DNA of 64,000 bases from Acidimicrobiia bacterium (GCA_035651955.1 DASRES010000015.1:134208-198207), one strand, 5' to 3'. Positions 7,446 to 16,117 are shown, numbered from the stretch's first letter. Notes: a model not told the origin generated them from the letters alone. A program made the numbers and translations.

Positions 7446-8552
7446 ATGGTGGGCGACGTCGTCAGCGTGGTGGTGGGCGCGCTGCTCGTCGTCGTCGTGC
7501 TCGACTCCGCCGTGCGGACGTTCGTGCTGCCGCGTGGCGTCGTCGTCCCGTACACGAGTGCGGTCTTCATCGGGATCCGCCGCGTGTTCAACGTGCTCGC
7601 GCGCCAGAGCAAGACGTACGAGGCGCGCGACCACGTCATGGCGATGTACGCGCCCACTGCGCTCCTCGTCCTCCCGGCGACGTGGCTCGTGCTCGTGCTC
7701 GGCGGGTTCATGCTCGTGTTCCACGGGCTCGGCGTCACGAGGTGGCGTGAGGCGTTCAGCGAGAGCGGCTCGTCGCTGTTCACGTTGGGGTTCGTCCACC
7801 CGCGCGACCTGCCCACGACCGCGCTGGCGTTCTGCGAGGCGGCGCTCGGCCTGTTCCTGCTCGCGCTGCTGATCTCGTACCTGCCGACGATCTACGCCGC
7901 GTTCTCGCGTCGCGAGATCCTCGTCGCGCACCTGACGGCGCGCGCCGGCGCGCCGCCCAGCGCGGTCGACCTGATCATCCGCGCGCACCGCATCGAGCGG
8001 CTGTACGACCTGGACGACCTGTGGGTGTCGTGGCAGCTCTGGTTCGGCGAGCTCGAGGAGACGCACACGTCGCTCGCGTCGCTGACGTTCTTCCGCTCGC
8101 CGAAGCCGGACCGGTCCTGGGTCACCGCGTCCGGTGTCGTGCTCGACGCCGCCGCGCTCGTGAACTCGACGATCGAGGGGCCGTGGCAGCCGATGGCGGC
8201 ACTGTGCGTGCGGTCCGGCTTCACCGCGCTGCGCTCGATCGCCGACTTCTTCGGGATCGAGTACGACCCCGACCCTGCGCCGAGCGACCCGATCAGCATC
8301 GCCCGCGACGAGTTCGACGACGTGTGTCGCCAGCTCGCGGCAGTCGGCGTGCCGCTGAAGGACGACCGCGACCAGGCGTGGCGCGACTTCGCGGGCTGGC
8401 GCGTCAACTACGACCGCGTGCTGCTCTCGCTCGCGGGGCTCACGATGGCGCCGTACGCGATGTGGTCGTCCGACCGGTCGATCCTCATCCGTCCGCGCAT
8501 CGCGCGCGGGCGGCCCGGCGGGTGGATCCGCCGCGCGACGCCCGGCCGCTGA
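7446..8552 (+). CDS. Ion-channel-like membrane protein
   Basis: 368 aa. An N-terminal helix (VVSVVVGALLVVVVLDSAVR), a second helix (TALLVLPATWLVLVLGGFML), then a short re-entrant-looking segment SGSSLFTLGF followed by a third helix (ALAFCEAALGLFLLALLISY). This helix-pore-helix order resembles two-TM potassium channels, but the filter reads TLGF rather than TVGYG, so potassium selectivity is not implied. The last 220 residues are soluble, mostly helical, with no recognised motif. ATG 7446 is taken; GTG 7440 is in frame and possible. It ends exactly against the stop codon of the convergent PIG-L gene. Confidence 0.7.
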   Translation: MVGDVVSVVVGALLVVVVLDSAVRTFVLPRGVVVPYTSAVFIGIRRVFNVLARQSKTYEARDHVMAMYAPTALLVLPATWLVLVLGGFMLVFHGLGVTRWREAFSESGSSLFTLGFVHPRDLPTTALAFCEAALGLFLLALLISYLPTIYAAFSRREILVAHLTARAGAPPSAVDLIIRAHRIERLYDLDDLWVSWQLWFGELEETHTSLASLTFFRSPKPDRSWVTASGVVLDAAALVNSTIEGPWQPMAALCVRSGFTALRSIADFFGIEYDPDPAPSDPISIARDEFDDVCRQLAAVGVPLKDDRDQAWRDFAGWRVNYDRVLLSLAGLTMAPYAMWSSDRSILIRPRIARGRPGGWIRRATPGR

Positions 8553-9353
8553 CTACCGCGTCGCGCCGTCGTCGAACAACCAGGTCTCGCGCCGGTCGCG
8601 CGGCGCGCCGTCGTGGATGAACCACTCCTGGCCGAAGCTGGCGAGGAACGCGTCCTCGGGCAGCTGCAGGAAGAACGAGCTCTCCGCGATCTGGCTCGCG
8701 TGGGCGGCCATCGCGGCCCGCTTCTGCGGCGCGTACGCGCGGACGTCGACGACGGTCGTGATGAGGTCGGAGTCCACGCCGACGTCGAACGTGTCGGCCT
8801 CGGGGGAGTCCGGCGCGTCGGGGATCTGGTCGGCGCGCTCACGGATCAGCGCGCGGATGTACTCGCGGTCGACGGTCGCCTGGTACACGCGCGGCGTGCG
8901 CGCGAGCTCCGCGGCGCGCATCCCGACCCTGTGCACGTTGACGTGATCCGGGTGCCCGTACGTCCCGCGCTCGTCGTAGACCGTGAGCACGTCCGCGTGC
9001 TCCTCGTCGAGGATGCGCGCGAGACGCGCGGCCGCCTCGTCGAGCGGCGCGCGCCAGAACGCGCCGGGCGCGTCGTTCGTCGGCGTGCCCATCATCCCGG
9101 AGTCGACGTAGCCGAGGAACTCGACGCGCGCGACGCCGAGCGCGTCGGCCGCCCGCATCGTCTCGACCACGCGCCGCTCGGCGAGCGTCTCGCCCGGACG
9201 CAGGAACCCGTCGGGGACCTCGCCGTTCTCGCCCTTCGTCGCGACGACGAGCACGACGCGGTGCCCCTCGGCCGCCGCGCGCGCCATCGTCCCGCCGGTG
9301 GCGATGCTCTCGTCGTCGGGGTGCGCGTGGAACGTCACCAGCGTCTGCGCCAT
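8553..9353 (-). CDS. PIG-L family deacetylase (mycothiol conjugate amidase-like)
   Basis: Zinc-dependent N-acetylglucosamine-type deacetylase or amidase, 266 aa. The metal motif AHPDDE (residues 10-15) and the second site YGHPDHVNVHR (132-142) are intact, as is DSGMMG at 84-89, typical of the Mca/MshB branch. In mycothiol-making actinobacteria MshB makes the thiol and Mca cleaves mycothiol S-conjugates for detoxification; the DSGMMG and ERG.YGHPDH features lean to Mca, without proof. The stop codon abuts that of the channel-like gene with no base between them. A possible -10 (CACACT) lies six bases before the ATG. Confidence 0.85.
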   Translation of the reverse strand: MAQTLVTFHAHPDDESIATGGTMARAAAEGHRVVLVVATKGENGEVPDGFLRPGETLAERRVVETMRAADALGVARVEFLGYVDSGMMGTPTNDAPGAFWRAPLDEAAARLARILDEEHADVLTVYDERGTYGHPDHVNVHRVGMRAAELARTPRVYQATVDREYIRALIRERADQIPDAPDSPEADTFDVGVDSDLITTVVDVRAYAPQKRAAMAAHASQIAESSFFLQLPEDAFLASFGQEWFIHDGAPRDRRETWLFDDGATR

Positions 9354-9378
9354 GCGAGCAGTGTGGCGCGCGACGAGA

Positions 9379-10083
9379 TCAGGATGCAGCCGCGACGTCG
9401 TCGACGCCGTTGAACACGCCGCGGTGGATCACGTGCGCGAGCGTGTCGAGCATCGCGTCCCGGGTCACCTTCACCTGGCGGGACAGCACGTAGTAGTTGA
9501 ACCGCTCGATCATCGCCACGACGGCCAGCGACGCGACCGTCGCCGAGATGCCCTCGGGTCGCGCCGCCCGGATCCGTTCCGCGACGACCCGGGTGAACTC
9601 GCCGAGCACGTCGTTGCCGAGCCGGCCGAACTCGCTGCCGCCGATCTCGGCCTCGGTCCACGCCCCGATCACCGCGCCGTAGTGGTCGTAGAGCTCACCG
9701 AACCGCTCGAGCCAGGCACGCAGCTCGGCGTAGCCCGAGTCGTCGGGCGCGACGTCGGGCAGCCCCTCGGCGAGCTGCATCATCTGCTCCGCGACGTCGA
9801 GCGCGAGCGCGCGGAACAGGTCCTCCTTGTTGGCGAAGTACAGGTAGAACGTCCCGTGCGACGTGTCGGCGAGCTTCACGATGTCGTCGACGCGCGCCGC
9901 GTGGTAGCCGCGCTGCGCGAACACGTCCGCGCCCGCGTCGAGCAGCTTGCGCATCGTGCGCTTCCCGCGGGCGCGCAGCTCGCGGTTCTGCGCGGGGCGG
10001 CCGGCACGGGCGTCGTCGTGCTCGGACGCCGCGCTCCCGGACGCCGCGCGCCTGGACGGGGCGCGCCGGGATCCCCTGGCCAT
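9379..10083 (-). CDS. TetR/AcrR family transcriptional regulator
   Basis: DNA-binding repressor, 234 aa. A basic, Arg/Ala-rich N-terminal extension of about 40 residues precedes the TetR helix-turn-helix (GADVFAQRGYHAARVDDIV, then TSHGTFYLYFANKEDLFRAL). The C-terminal half is the variable all-helical ligand and dimer domain. It lies beside the MaoC/SDR pair, divergently transcribed across 97 bases, so it may control that pair. It is also the only TetR gene in the window and thus a candidate reader of the TGAC-N6-GTCA sites, although no such site lies at its own promoter. Confidence 0.92.
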   Translation of the reverse strand: MARGSRRAPSRRAASGSAASEHDDARAGRPAQNRELRARGKRTMRKLLDAGADVFAQRGYHAARVDDIVKLADTSHGTFYLYFANKEDLFRALALDVAEQMMQLAEGLPDVAPDDSGYAELRAWLERFGELYDHYGAVIGAWTEAEIGGSEFGRLGNDVLGEFTRVVAERIRAARPEGISATVASLAVVAMIERFNYYVLSRQVKVTRDAMLDTLAHVIHRGVFNGVDDVAAAS

Positions 10084-10089
10084 CGCCGC

Positions 10090-10095
10090 AGGCTA
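10090..10095 (-). promoter_or_regulatory. Leaderless -10 box of the TetR gene
   Basis: TAGCCT on the minus strand ends exactly six bases before ATG 10083, so transcription should start at or next to the start codon. No ribosome-binding site fits in between. Confidence 0.5.
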
Positions 10096-10180
10096 CCAGC
10101 GATCTCCGACGCCCATGTCACCTTTCGGGGCGGTCGCGCTACTGTCGCCGGGCCGTCCGCATGTCACAGGGGGATGCAGC

Positions 10181-10624
10181 GTGCCAGCGACTTCGACGAC
10201 GACGCCGCGCTTCGAGGACCTGGAGCTGGGCGCGCAGGCGCCGCCGCTCGTGGTCGAGAACCTGACCCGAACGAGCTTCGTCCGCTACGCGGGCGCGTCG
10301 GGCGACTTCAACCCGATGCACCACGACGACACGATCGCGACGAAGGCCGGCAACCCGTCGGTGTTCGGCCACGGGATGCTGACCGCGGGGATCCTGGCGC
10401 GCGTGCTCAAGGACTGGTTCGGGCCGGAGGCGCTGCTGCGTTACCAGGTGCGGTTCTCGAAGCAGGTGTGGCCCGGTGACACGCTGACGTGCACCGCGAC
10501 CATCACCGCGTTGCACGACGAGGGCGACCACGGCGTCGCCGACTGCGACCTCACGGTGAAGAACGACAAGGGCGACACCTGCCTCACCGGCACGGCGTCC
10601 GCGCGGGTGGAGAAGCGCGGCTGA
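10181..10624 (+). CDS. MaoC-like (R)-specific enoyl-CoA hydratase
   Basis: Hot-dog-fold hydratase, 147 aa, adding water to trans-2-enoyl-CoA. The hydratase-2 motif YAGASGDFNPMHHDD carries the catalytic Asp and His, and FGHGMLTAGI follows as in MaoC proteins. GTG 10181 is chosen for a GGGGGAT ribosome-binding site eight bases upstream. The stop overlaps the start of the next gene (TGATG), so hydratase and dehydrogenase are co-translated. Together they resemble a split version of the eukaryotic multifunctional enzyme type 2 ((3R)-specific beta-oxidation). Confidence 0.9.
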   Translation: MPATSTTTPRFEDLELGAQAPPLVVENLTRTSFVRYAGASGDFNPMHHDDTIATKAGNPSVFGHGMLTAGILARVLKDWFGPEALLRYQVRFSKQVWPGDTLTCTATITALHDEGDHGVADCDLTVKNDKGDTCLTGTASARVEKRG

Positions 10625-11526
10625 TGCTGCTCGAGGGACGGAGCGCGATCGTCACCGGCTCGGGGCGCGGGATCGGGCGCGAGTTCGCGCTCTGCCTCGC
10701 GCGTGAAGGCGCGTCCGTCGTCGTGAACGACGTCGGCGTGAGCCTCGACGGGCGCGGCACGGAGGAGGACCCGGCCGCGCAGGTGTGCAAGGAGATCGAG
10801 GGCTTCGGCGGCCGCGCGGTCCCCAACTACGACTCGGTCACCGACTTCGAGGGCGCCGGACGCATCGTGCAGACCGCGCTCGACTCGTTCGGGAAGCTCG
10901 ACATCCTCGTCAACAACGCCGGCATCGTGCGTGACCGCACGCTCGTGAAGATGACGGAGGAGGACTTCGACGCCGTCGTCAACGTGCACCTGAAGGGCAC
11001 GTTCAACTGCGCGCGCCATGCGGCACCGGTGATGAGGGATGCCGGCTACGGCCGGATCATCAACATCACGTCGTCGGCCGGCCTGCGCGGGAACTTCGGG
11101 CAGACGAACTACGGCGCGGCGAAGGCCGGCATCATGGGGATGACGTTCATCTGGGCCATGGAGCTCGGCCGGCACGGGATCACCGTGAACGCGATGGCAC
11201 CCGCGGGAGCGACACGGATGACCGCGGGCCTGTACGAGCGCAGCGGCACCGAGCCGCCTCCCGAGCAGGACCCCGCGCTGAACGCGCCGCTCGTGGCATA
11301 CCTCGCGTCGGAGCAGGCCGGTCACGTGAACGGTCAGGTGCTCGGCCGCAGCGACTACGCGTACACGTTGTTCCAGACGCCGCGGCAGATCGCGTTCATG
11401 TGGCGCGACGGCGGCTGGGACACCGAGGGTGTCGCCGCCAACTTCGACACGGTGCTCGGGCAGCACCTGCAGCCCGTCGGCATGGTCATGCCCAAGGGCA
11501 TGGGCCACGGCGACAGCGGCAAGTAG
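10624..11526 (+). CDS. SDR family dehydrogenase, MFE-2-type (3R)-hydroxyacyl-CoA dehydrogenase-like
   Basis: NAD(P)-dependent short-chain dehydrogenase, 300 aa. Rossmann motif TGSGRGIG (11-18), NNAG (97-100), catalytic Ser150/151, Tyr163 and Lys167 (NYGAAKAG) are present. The long insert after strand 2 (NDVGVSLDGRGTEED) and the KVHLKGTF-like stretch match the dehydrogenase part of peroxisomal MFE-2. Pairing with the upstream MaoC hydratase supports a role in oxidising (3R)-hydroxyacyl-CoA. A close paralogue (49352-50269) heads another operon in this window. Confidence 0.92.
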   Translation: MLLEGRSAIVTGSGRGIGREFALCLAREGASVVVNDVGVSLDGRGTEEDPAAQVCKEIEGFGGRAVPNYDSVTDFEGAGRIVQTALDSFGKLDILVNNAGIVRDRTLVKMTEEDFDAVVNVHLKGTFNCARHAAPVMRDAGYGRIINITSSAGLRGNFGQTNYGAAKAGIMGMTFIWAMELGRHGITVNAMAPAGATRMTAGLYERSGTEPPPEQDPALNAPLVAYLASEQAGHVNGQVLGRSDYAYTLFQTPRQIAFMWRDGGWDTEGVAANFDTVLGQHLQPVGMVMPKGMGHGDSGK

Positions 11527-11548
11527 CCGGCGGGACGCGTCGTCGCAC

Positions 11549-12184
11549 GTGCGCTGGCGGCTCGGCGTCGTCGACGTCACGTTCTGGCCGGCACCGCCTC
11601 AGGAGAGCGCGCGTCGCGCGCGGGACCTGGGATTCGAGCATCTCGACGTGCTCGTCGACGTCGACCCGTCGACGCTCGCGTTGCCCGTCGCGTGCCCGAC
11701 CGCGTTCCCGAAGCCCCGGCCCGGATGGTGCGCGACCCCGGCGCCACGGGCGGGTGACGGGATGTGGGAGCGCACCGTGCGGTGGTTCCGAGCCGCGCCG
11801 GGTGCCCTGTTGGAGCCGTGGGCCGGCTCGACCGTGAACTCGGCCGACGCGGCGCGCGAGATGATGCGCGAGGTGCCGGGGCTCCGGCTGCTCGTCGACA
11901 CCGGCCATGTCGCGGACTGGGGTGGTGACCCGCTCGAGCTGCTCGAGTACGCCGACCACGTCCAGCTGCGCCAGGGCCGACCAGGCGCGACGCAGGTCCA
12001 CGTGGACGACCCGGCCGGCGTCGTCGACTTCGCCGCGGTGCTGCACCGGCTCGACGACCTCGACTACCAGGGCGCGCTCAGCGTCGAGTACTTCGACCTG
12101 CCGGACGAGGGCTGGCCCCTCGACGACCCGGTCGGCTGGGCCGTCGCGCTGGCCGACCACGTGCGCGCGCTTCCCCCCACCTGA
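11549..12184 (+). CDS. Sugar phosphate isomerase/epimerase-like TIM-barrel protein
   Basis: 211 aa from GTG 11549, of the xylose-isomerase-like TIM-barrel superfamily. The second half shows barrel strands with candidate metal ligands: LLVDTGHVADWGG, then HVQLRQ and the late LSVEYFD glutamate. It is shorter than usual for the family (about 260-280 aa), mainly in the N-terminal half, so it may be a compact or degraded member. The start is uncertain because the frame is open upstream inside the SDR gene. Substrate unknown. It ends at the operator in front of the P450 gene. Confidence 0.7.
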   Translation: MRWRLGVVDVTFWPAPPQESARRARDLGFEHLDVLVDVDPSTLALPVACPTAFPKPRPGWCATPAPRAGDGMWERTVRWFRAAPGALLEPWAGSTVNSADAAREMMREVPGLRLLVDTGHVADWGGDPLELLEYADHVQLRQGRPGATQVHVDDPAGVVDFAAVLHRLDDLDYQGALSVEYFDLPDEGWPLDDPVGWAVALADHVRALPPT

Positions 12185-12195
12185 CGGGCGTGTCA
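12182..12195. promoter_or_regulatory. TGAC-N6-GTCA operator, site 2 (P450)
   Basis: TGACGGGCGTGTCA, extended to CCTGAC-N6-GTCAGG. It begins at the stop codon of the upstream gene and ends 26 bases before the P450 ATG. No clear -10 is seen here. Confidence 0.65.
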
Positions 12196-12221
12196 GGCTG
12201 GGGCTCGACCGGGAGGACGCC

Positions 12222-13469
12222 ATGACCGACGTGCACGTGCCGGCGCAGGACGACGACTACGACCCGTTCGAAGCCTTCGACCGCGCCCAGGGGGCCGAGG
12301 TCGTGAGCGATCCGTACTCCGGGTTCGCGGAGCTGCGCGCGCGGTGCCCGGTGCACGAGGGGAGCGCGGGCGACCTGATGGGCGTCGAGAACGCGATCAC
12401 GCTGGACATGCTCGACGACGGCCCGACGTACACGGTGTTCACGTACGACGGCGTCGAGCAGGTCTTGCGTGACCACGAGACGTTCTCGTCGCGCGGCTAC
12501 GAGAAGAGCATGGGTCTCGTCATGGGCCACACCATCCTCGAGATGGACGAGCCCGAGCACGGCCGCTACCGGCGGCTCATCCAGCAGGCGTTCACGCGCA
12601 GGGAGATGGAGCGCTGGGAGCACGAGTTCGTGCGACCGACCGTCGACGCGTGCATCGACGCGTTCGCCGATCGTGGGCGCGCCGATCTGGTGAAGGAGCT
12701 GACGTTCGGGTTCCCGAACCAGGTCATCGCGCAGGCGATGGCGCTGCCGGAGGCCGACCGGCCCCAGTTCTACCGGTGGGCCGTCGAGATCACGAACATC
12801 ACCGCGGAGCCCGAGCGCGGGTTCGCGGCGTCGGTCGCGGTCGGCGAGTACATCGGTCGCCTCGTCGCCGAGCGGCGCGACGAGCGCGGGGACGACCTCA
12901 TCTCGTTGCTCGCGCACGCGGAGCTCGACGGGCAGCGCCTGACCGACGAGGAGATCTTCGCGTTCTGCCGGTTGCTGCTCCCCGCGGGCTCCGAGACGAC
13001 GTACCGCTCCTCCAGCAACCTGCTGTACGGGCTGCTGACGAACCCCGACCAGCTCGACGCGCTCCGGCGCGACCGCTCGTTGATGCCGCAGGCGATCGAG
13101 GAGGGGCTGCGGTGGGAGCCGCCGTTGACCGGGATCGCACGCACCGCGACGCGTGACGCGACCGTCGACGGCGTGACCATCCCGGCGGGCGCGTCCGTCG
13201 CGGTGTGCCTGGGTGCGGCGAACCACGACCCCGCGCACTACGACGAGCCCGAGCGCTTCGACATCTTCCGCACGCGCACCAACCACCTCGCGTTCGCCAG
13301 CGGTCCGCACATGTGCCTCGGGATGCACCTCGCGCGCATGGAGACCGCGGTCATGCTCGAGCGCGTCCTCGACCGTCTCCCGAACCTGCGCCTCGACCCC
13401 GACGCCGACGTCGCGATCATGGGCCTGACGTTCCGCGCGCCCCGCGCGCTCCCTGTCCTGTTCGGCTGA
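12222..13469 (+). CDS. Cytochrome P450
   Basis: Soluble bacterial P450 monooxygenase, 415 aa. The I-helix oxygen-activation motif AGSETT, the K-helix ExxR (EEGLRWE) and the haem loop FASGPHMCLG with Cys365 as thiolate ligand are all intact. GGAGGA six bases before ATG 12222 fixes the start. Class I P450s of this type take electrons from a ferredoxin, but none is encoded nearby. A TGAC-N6-GTCA site immediately upstream links it to the lipid/CoA operons. Substrate unknown; steroid, terpenoid or alkyl hydroxylation is plausible from context. Confidence 0.95.
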   Translation: MTDVHVPAQDDDYDPFEAFDRAQGAEVVSDPYSGFAELRARCPVHEGSAGDLMGVENAITLDMLDDGPTYTVFTYDGVEQVLRDHETFSSRGYEKSMGLVMGHTILEMDEPEHGRYRRLIQQAFTRREMERWEHEFVRPTVDACIDAFADRGRADLVKELTFGFPNQVIAQAMALPEADRPQFYRWAVEITNITAEPERGFAASVAVGEYIGRLVAERRDERGDDLISLLAHAELDGQRLTDEEIFAFCRLLLPAGSETTYRSSSNLLYGLLTNPDQLDALRRDRSLMPQAIEEGLRWEPPLTGIARTATRDATVDGVTIPAGASVAVCLGAANHDPAHYDEPERFDIFRTRTNHLAFASGPHMCLGMHLARMETAVMLERVLDRLPNLRLDPDADVAIMGLTFRAPRALPVLFG

Positions 13470-13485
13470 CGCAACGCCTCCGCGC

Positions 13486-13530
13486 CGTTGGGACAGAAAC
13501 GCGTCGCTACGCCGCGTCTCTGTCCCAACG
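13486..13530. terminator. 18-bp hairpin between convergent genes
   Basis: Arms 13486-13503 and 13513-13530 pair with a single mismatch around a 9-base loop; no T-run. It sits between the stops of the P450 and SMP-30 genes and could terminate both. The arm motif TTGGGACAGAAA recurs near 48100. Confidence 0.75.
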
Positions 13531-13536
13531 CAGTGG

Positions 13537-14409
13537 CTACCGGGCGGGTGCGGGCCAGGGGTGGAGGGGAAGGCCGGGCGTCGGCATGTGCTCCCACGCG
13601 ACGACGTGGCCGGGGACGGCGTCGGTCGCGAACAGCGTGCGCAGGTCGTCGCCGCCGAAGCAGCAGTTCGTCGTCACGCCGCTGCCGGGGATCGCGAGGA
13701 ACTCCACCTCGGTACCGTCCGGCTCGACGACGCGCACGCCGTGCTCACTCGTCGACGCGACGTAGAACCGGCCCTCGGCGTCGACGCAGAACCCGTCGCC
13801 ACCGCCCGGCCCGAGGTGCTCGACCACCCACTCGCGCTCACCGTCGGCGAGCACACGCATCAGCCCGCGCTGCTCGACGACGACGAGCGTGCCGTCCGGC
13901 TCCAGCGCGATCCCGTTGCAGTACGCGAACCCGCCGGCGACGACGCGCGTCGAGCCGTCGGGTGCGTACGCCCACACGCGTCCCTCGGCGGGCGCGCGCA
14001 GGAAGTGGTACGGGTCCGTGAAGAGCACCGTCCCCTGCGCGTCGCACACGAGGTCGTTCGGCGCCCGGAACCCGCCGCGGGCGAGGTACGAGACGCGCCC
14101 GTCGGGATCGACGCGCTGCAGCCCGGGTTCGACGGGCCGGTAGCCCGCGTCGGCGAACGTGCCGACGGTGTCACCCATCTGCGAGAAGTCGAGCCCGCCG
14201 TTCTGGGTGACGACGAACCCACCGTCGCTCGCGGGGTACGCGGCGTTCGGCCCGCCCGCGGTGTCGGCGACGGCCGTCACCTCGCCGCTCGACACGTCGA
14301 CGCGCAGCAGCATGCCGTCGCACACGCTCGTCACGACGAGCGTGCCGTCCCCGCACCACACGGGTCCCTCACCGAAGCGCACACCGGTCGCGACGATCTG
14401 GCTCGACAC
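13537..14409 (-). CDS. SMP-30/gluconolactonase family protein
   Basis: Six-bladed beta-propeller lactonase, 290 aa. The family's metal-site neighbourhoods are visible: FGEGPVW at the N-terminus (Glu ligand), RAPNDLVCDAQGTVLFTD (Asn and Asp) and NGIALEPDG / GDGFCVDAEG near the end. Such enzymes hydrolyse sugar lactones or other esters with Ca or Zn. GTG 14409 is used, with a -10 TACCGT eight bases upstream (leaderless). It is divergent from a Gfo/Idh oxidoreductase across only 32 bases; a dehydrogenase making a lactone and a lactonase opening it would be a sensible pair. Confidence 0.9.
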   Translation of the reverse strand: MSSQIVATGVRFGEGPVWCGDGTLVVTSVCDGMLLRVDVSSGEVTAVADTAGGPNAAYPASDGGFVVTQNGGLDFSQMGDTVGTFADAGYRPVEPGLQRVDPDGRVSYLARGGFRAPNDLVCDAQGTVLFTDPYHFLRAPAEGRVWAYAPDGSTRVVAGGFAYCNGIALEPDGTLVVVEQRGLMRVLADGEREWVVEHLGPGGGDGFCVDAEGRFYVASTSEHGVRVVEPDGTEVEFLAIPGSGVTTNCCFGGDDLRTLFATDAVPGHVVAWEHMPTPGLPLHPWPAPAR

Positions 14410-14417
14410 GGCTGCCG

Positions 14418-14433
14418 ACGGTACCCGTACGAT
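14418..14433. promoter_or_regulatory. Back-to-back leaderless promoters
   Basis: Minus-strand TACCGT (14423-14418, eight bases before GTG 14409) and plus-strand TACGAT (14428-14433, eight bases before ATG 14442) share the 32-base gap. Both genes appear to be transcribed from their start codons. Confidence 0.55.
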
Positions 14434-14441
14434 CGCCCGCC

Positions 14442-15515
14442 ATGTCTCCGCAGCCGGGCGCGGTCGTCATCGGGACGGGCTTCGGCGCGCGCGTGCACGT
14501 GCCCGCGCTGCGGGCCGCCGGGTTCGACGTCGTCGCCCTCGTCGGCACCGATCGCGAGCGCACGCAGCGGCGGGCCACCCGACTCGGCGTCGCGGTCGCG
14601 TCGACCTCGGTCGAGGACGCGTTGGCGCTCGACGGCGTCGACGCGGTCACGATCGCGACGCCGCCGTCGACGCACGCGCGCCTGGCCATCGCGGCGTTGC
14701 GTGCGGGCAAGCACGTGGTGTGCGAGAAGCCGTTCGCGCTCGACGTCGTGGAGGCTGCCGCGATGCTGGAGGAGGCGGAGGCGGCCGGCGTCACGGCGCT
14801 CGTCGGGCACGAGTTCCGGTGGGCGACGGACCGCGCGGTGCTCGGCCGCGCGATCGCGGAGGGTGTGATCGGCGAGCCCCGCTTCGCGACGCTCGTGCAG
14901 TTCACGCCCCTCGTGGCCGACCCCGCCGGCCGCATGCCCGCATGGTGGTTCGAGCCCGGTGCGGGCGGTGGCTGGCTCGGTGCATCGGGTTCGCACGCGG
15001 CCGACCAGGTGCGGACGTGGCTCGGTGAGTTCGACACGCTGAGCGCGTCCTTGCGCGTCGTCTCCGCGCGTGACGTCGGCGCGGAGGACTCGTTCACGAT
15101 CCGCTTCACGCTCGAGTCGGGTGTCGACGGAGTGCTCCAACAGACCGCGGGCGCGTGGGGTGAGCCGACCGGGATCACGCGCGTCGCGGGGAGCGACGGC
15201 ACGTTGTGGATCGACGACGGCGTCGTACGGCTCGCCGACCGCCTCGGCGAGCAGGTCGTGCCCGTCCCGCCCGACCTCGCGCTCCCTGCCGCGTCACCGA
15301 GCGACGACCCGCGCGAGCGCTTCACGCACCTCGAGCTCGGCCCCTACACACGGTTGTGCGAGGTGCTGCGGGCCGGGGTCGAGGGTCGCCCGCTCGAGGC
15401 CGCGGTCCCGGTGCCGACGTTCGCGGACGGCTTCGCGTGCATGCAGGTGCTCGACGCGGTGCGCCGGTCGGACGCGCGCGGCGGCGACCGCGTGCCCGTC
15501 AAGAGCGGCGTCTAG
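14442..15515 (+). CDS. Gfo/Idh/MocA family oxidoreductase
   Basis: NAD(P)-dependent dehydrogenase of sugars, inositols or related polyols, 357 aa. The N-terminal Rossmann motif GTGFGARVHVPAL, TIATPPSTHARLAIAALRAGKHV and the family signature CEKPF are present. The C-terminal domain carries GGGWLGASGSHAAD, whose His corresponds to the usual catalytic His region. Its last four bases overlap the convergent nitroreductase gene (both stops share CTAG). Substrate not deducible; see the SMP-30 neighbour. Confidence 0.92.
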   Translation: MSPQPGAVVIGTGFGARVHVPALRAAGFDVVALVGTDRERTQRRATRLGVAVASTSVEDALALDGVDAVTIATPPSTHARLAIAALRAGKHVVCEKPFALDVVEAAAMLEEAEAAGVTALVGHEFRWATDRAVLGRAIAEGVIGEPRFATLVQFTPLVADPAGRMPAWWFEPGAGGGWLGASGSHAADQVRTWLGEFDTLSASLRVVSARDVGAEDSFTIRFTLESGVDGVLQQTAGAWGEPTGITRVAGSDGTLWIDDGVVRLADRLGEQVVPVPPDLALPAASPSDDPRERFTHLELGPYTRLCEVLRAGVEGRPLEAAVPVPTFADGFACMQVLDAVRRSDARGGDRVPVKSGV

Positions 15516-16117
15516 CGCCAGGGCGTGCCGAAGCGGTCGCGGTGCGTCTTGCCCGCGACCGGCTCGCGACGCGGCGGGCCGAGCGTGCGGGCGGGATGCC
15601 CGAGCGGCACGACGGCGAGCGCGCGCACGTGGTCCGGCAGGGCGAGCAGCTCGCGGAGCTCGGCGTCGAATCCCGTCGCGAGCGTCGTGAGCGCCGAACC
15701 GAGTCCGAGCGCGTGCGCGGCGAGCAGCAGGTTCTGCACGGCGGGGTAGACGGACGCCTCGAGCACCGGCTCCAGACAGAACGAGGTGTCGCCGCACACA
15801 ACGACGAGCACAGGTGCGCCGGCGACGCCACCGGTCGCGCCGCGGTCGACGTCCGCGAGCATCGTGTCGGGGATGCGGCCCCGCTCGAAGTCGCGCCCGT
15901 GCGCCTCCCACGCCCGCCGTGTGAGCTCGCCGATGCGCGTGCGGAGCGACTCGTCGCGCACGACGACGAACTGCCACGGCTGGCTGTTCTCGGCGCTCGG
16001 TGCGTACGTCGCCGTCTCGAGCACGCGCTCGACGACCGCGTCGTCGACGGGCTCGTCCGTGAAGGCTCGGTGCGCGCGCAACGTCCGCACGACGTCGAAG
16101 AAGCGCGGCTCGGTCAC
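15512..16117 (-). CDS. Nitroreductase family protein
   Basis: FMN-dependent NAD(P)H oxidoreductase, 201 aa. The N-terminal RTLRAHRAFTDEPV and ETATYAPSAENSQPWQFVVV are standard FMN-binding regions; AVQNLLLAAHALGLGSALTT is the second family block and VVPLGHPA the third. GTG 16117 overlaps the stop of the upstream gene (GTGA), so the two are co-translated. Members reduce nitro groups, quinones, enones or flavins; the exact reaction is unknown. Confidence 0.92.
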   Translation of the reverse strand: MTEPRFFDVVRTLRAHRAFTDEPVDDAVVERVLETATYAPSAENSQPWQFVVVRDESLRTRIGELTRRAWEAHGRDFERGRIPDTMLADVDRGATGGVAGAPVLVVVCGDTSFCLEPVLEASVYPAVQNLLLAAHALGLGSALTTLATGFDAELRELLALPDHVRALAVVPLGHPARTLGPPRREPVAGKTHRDRFGTPWR

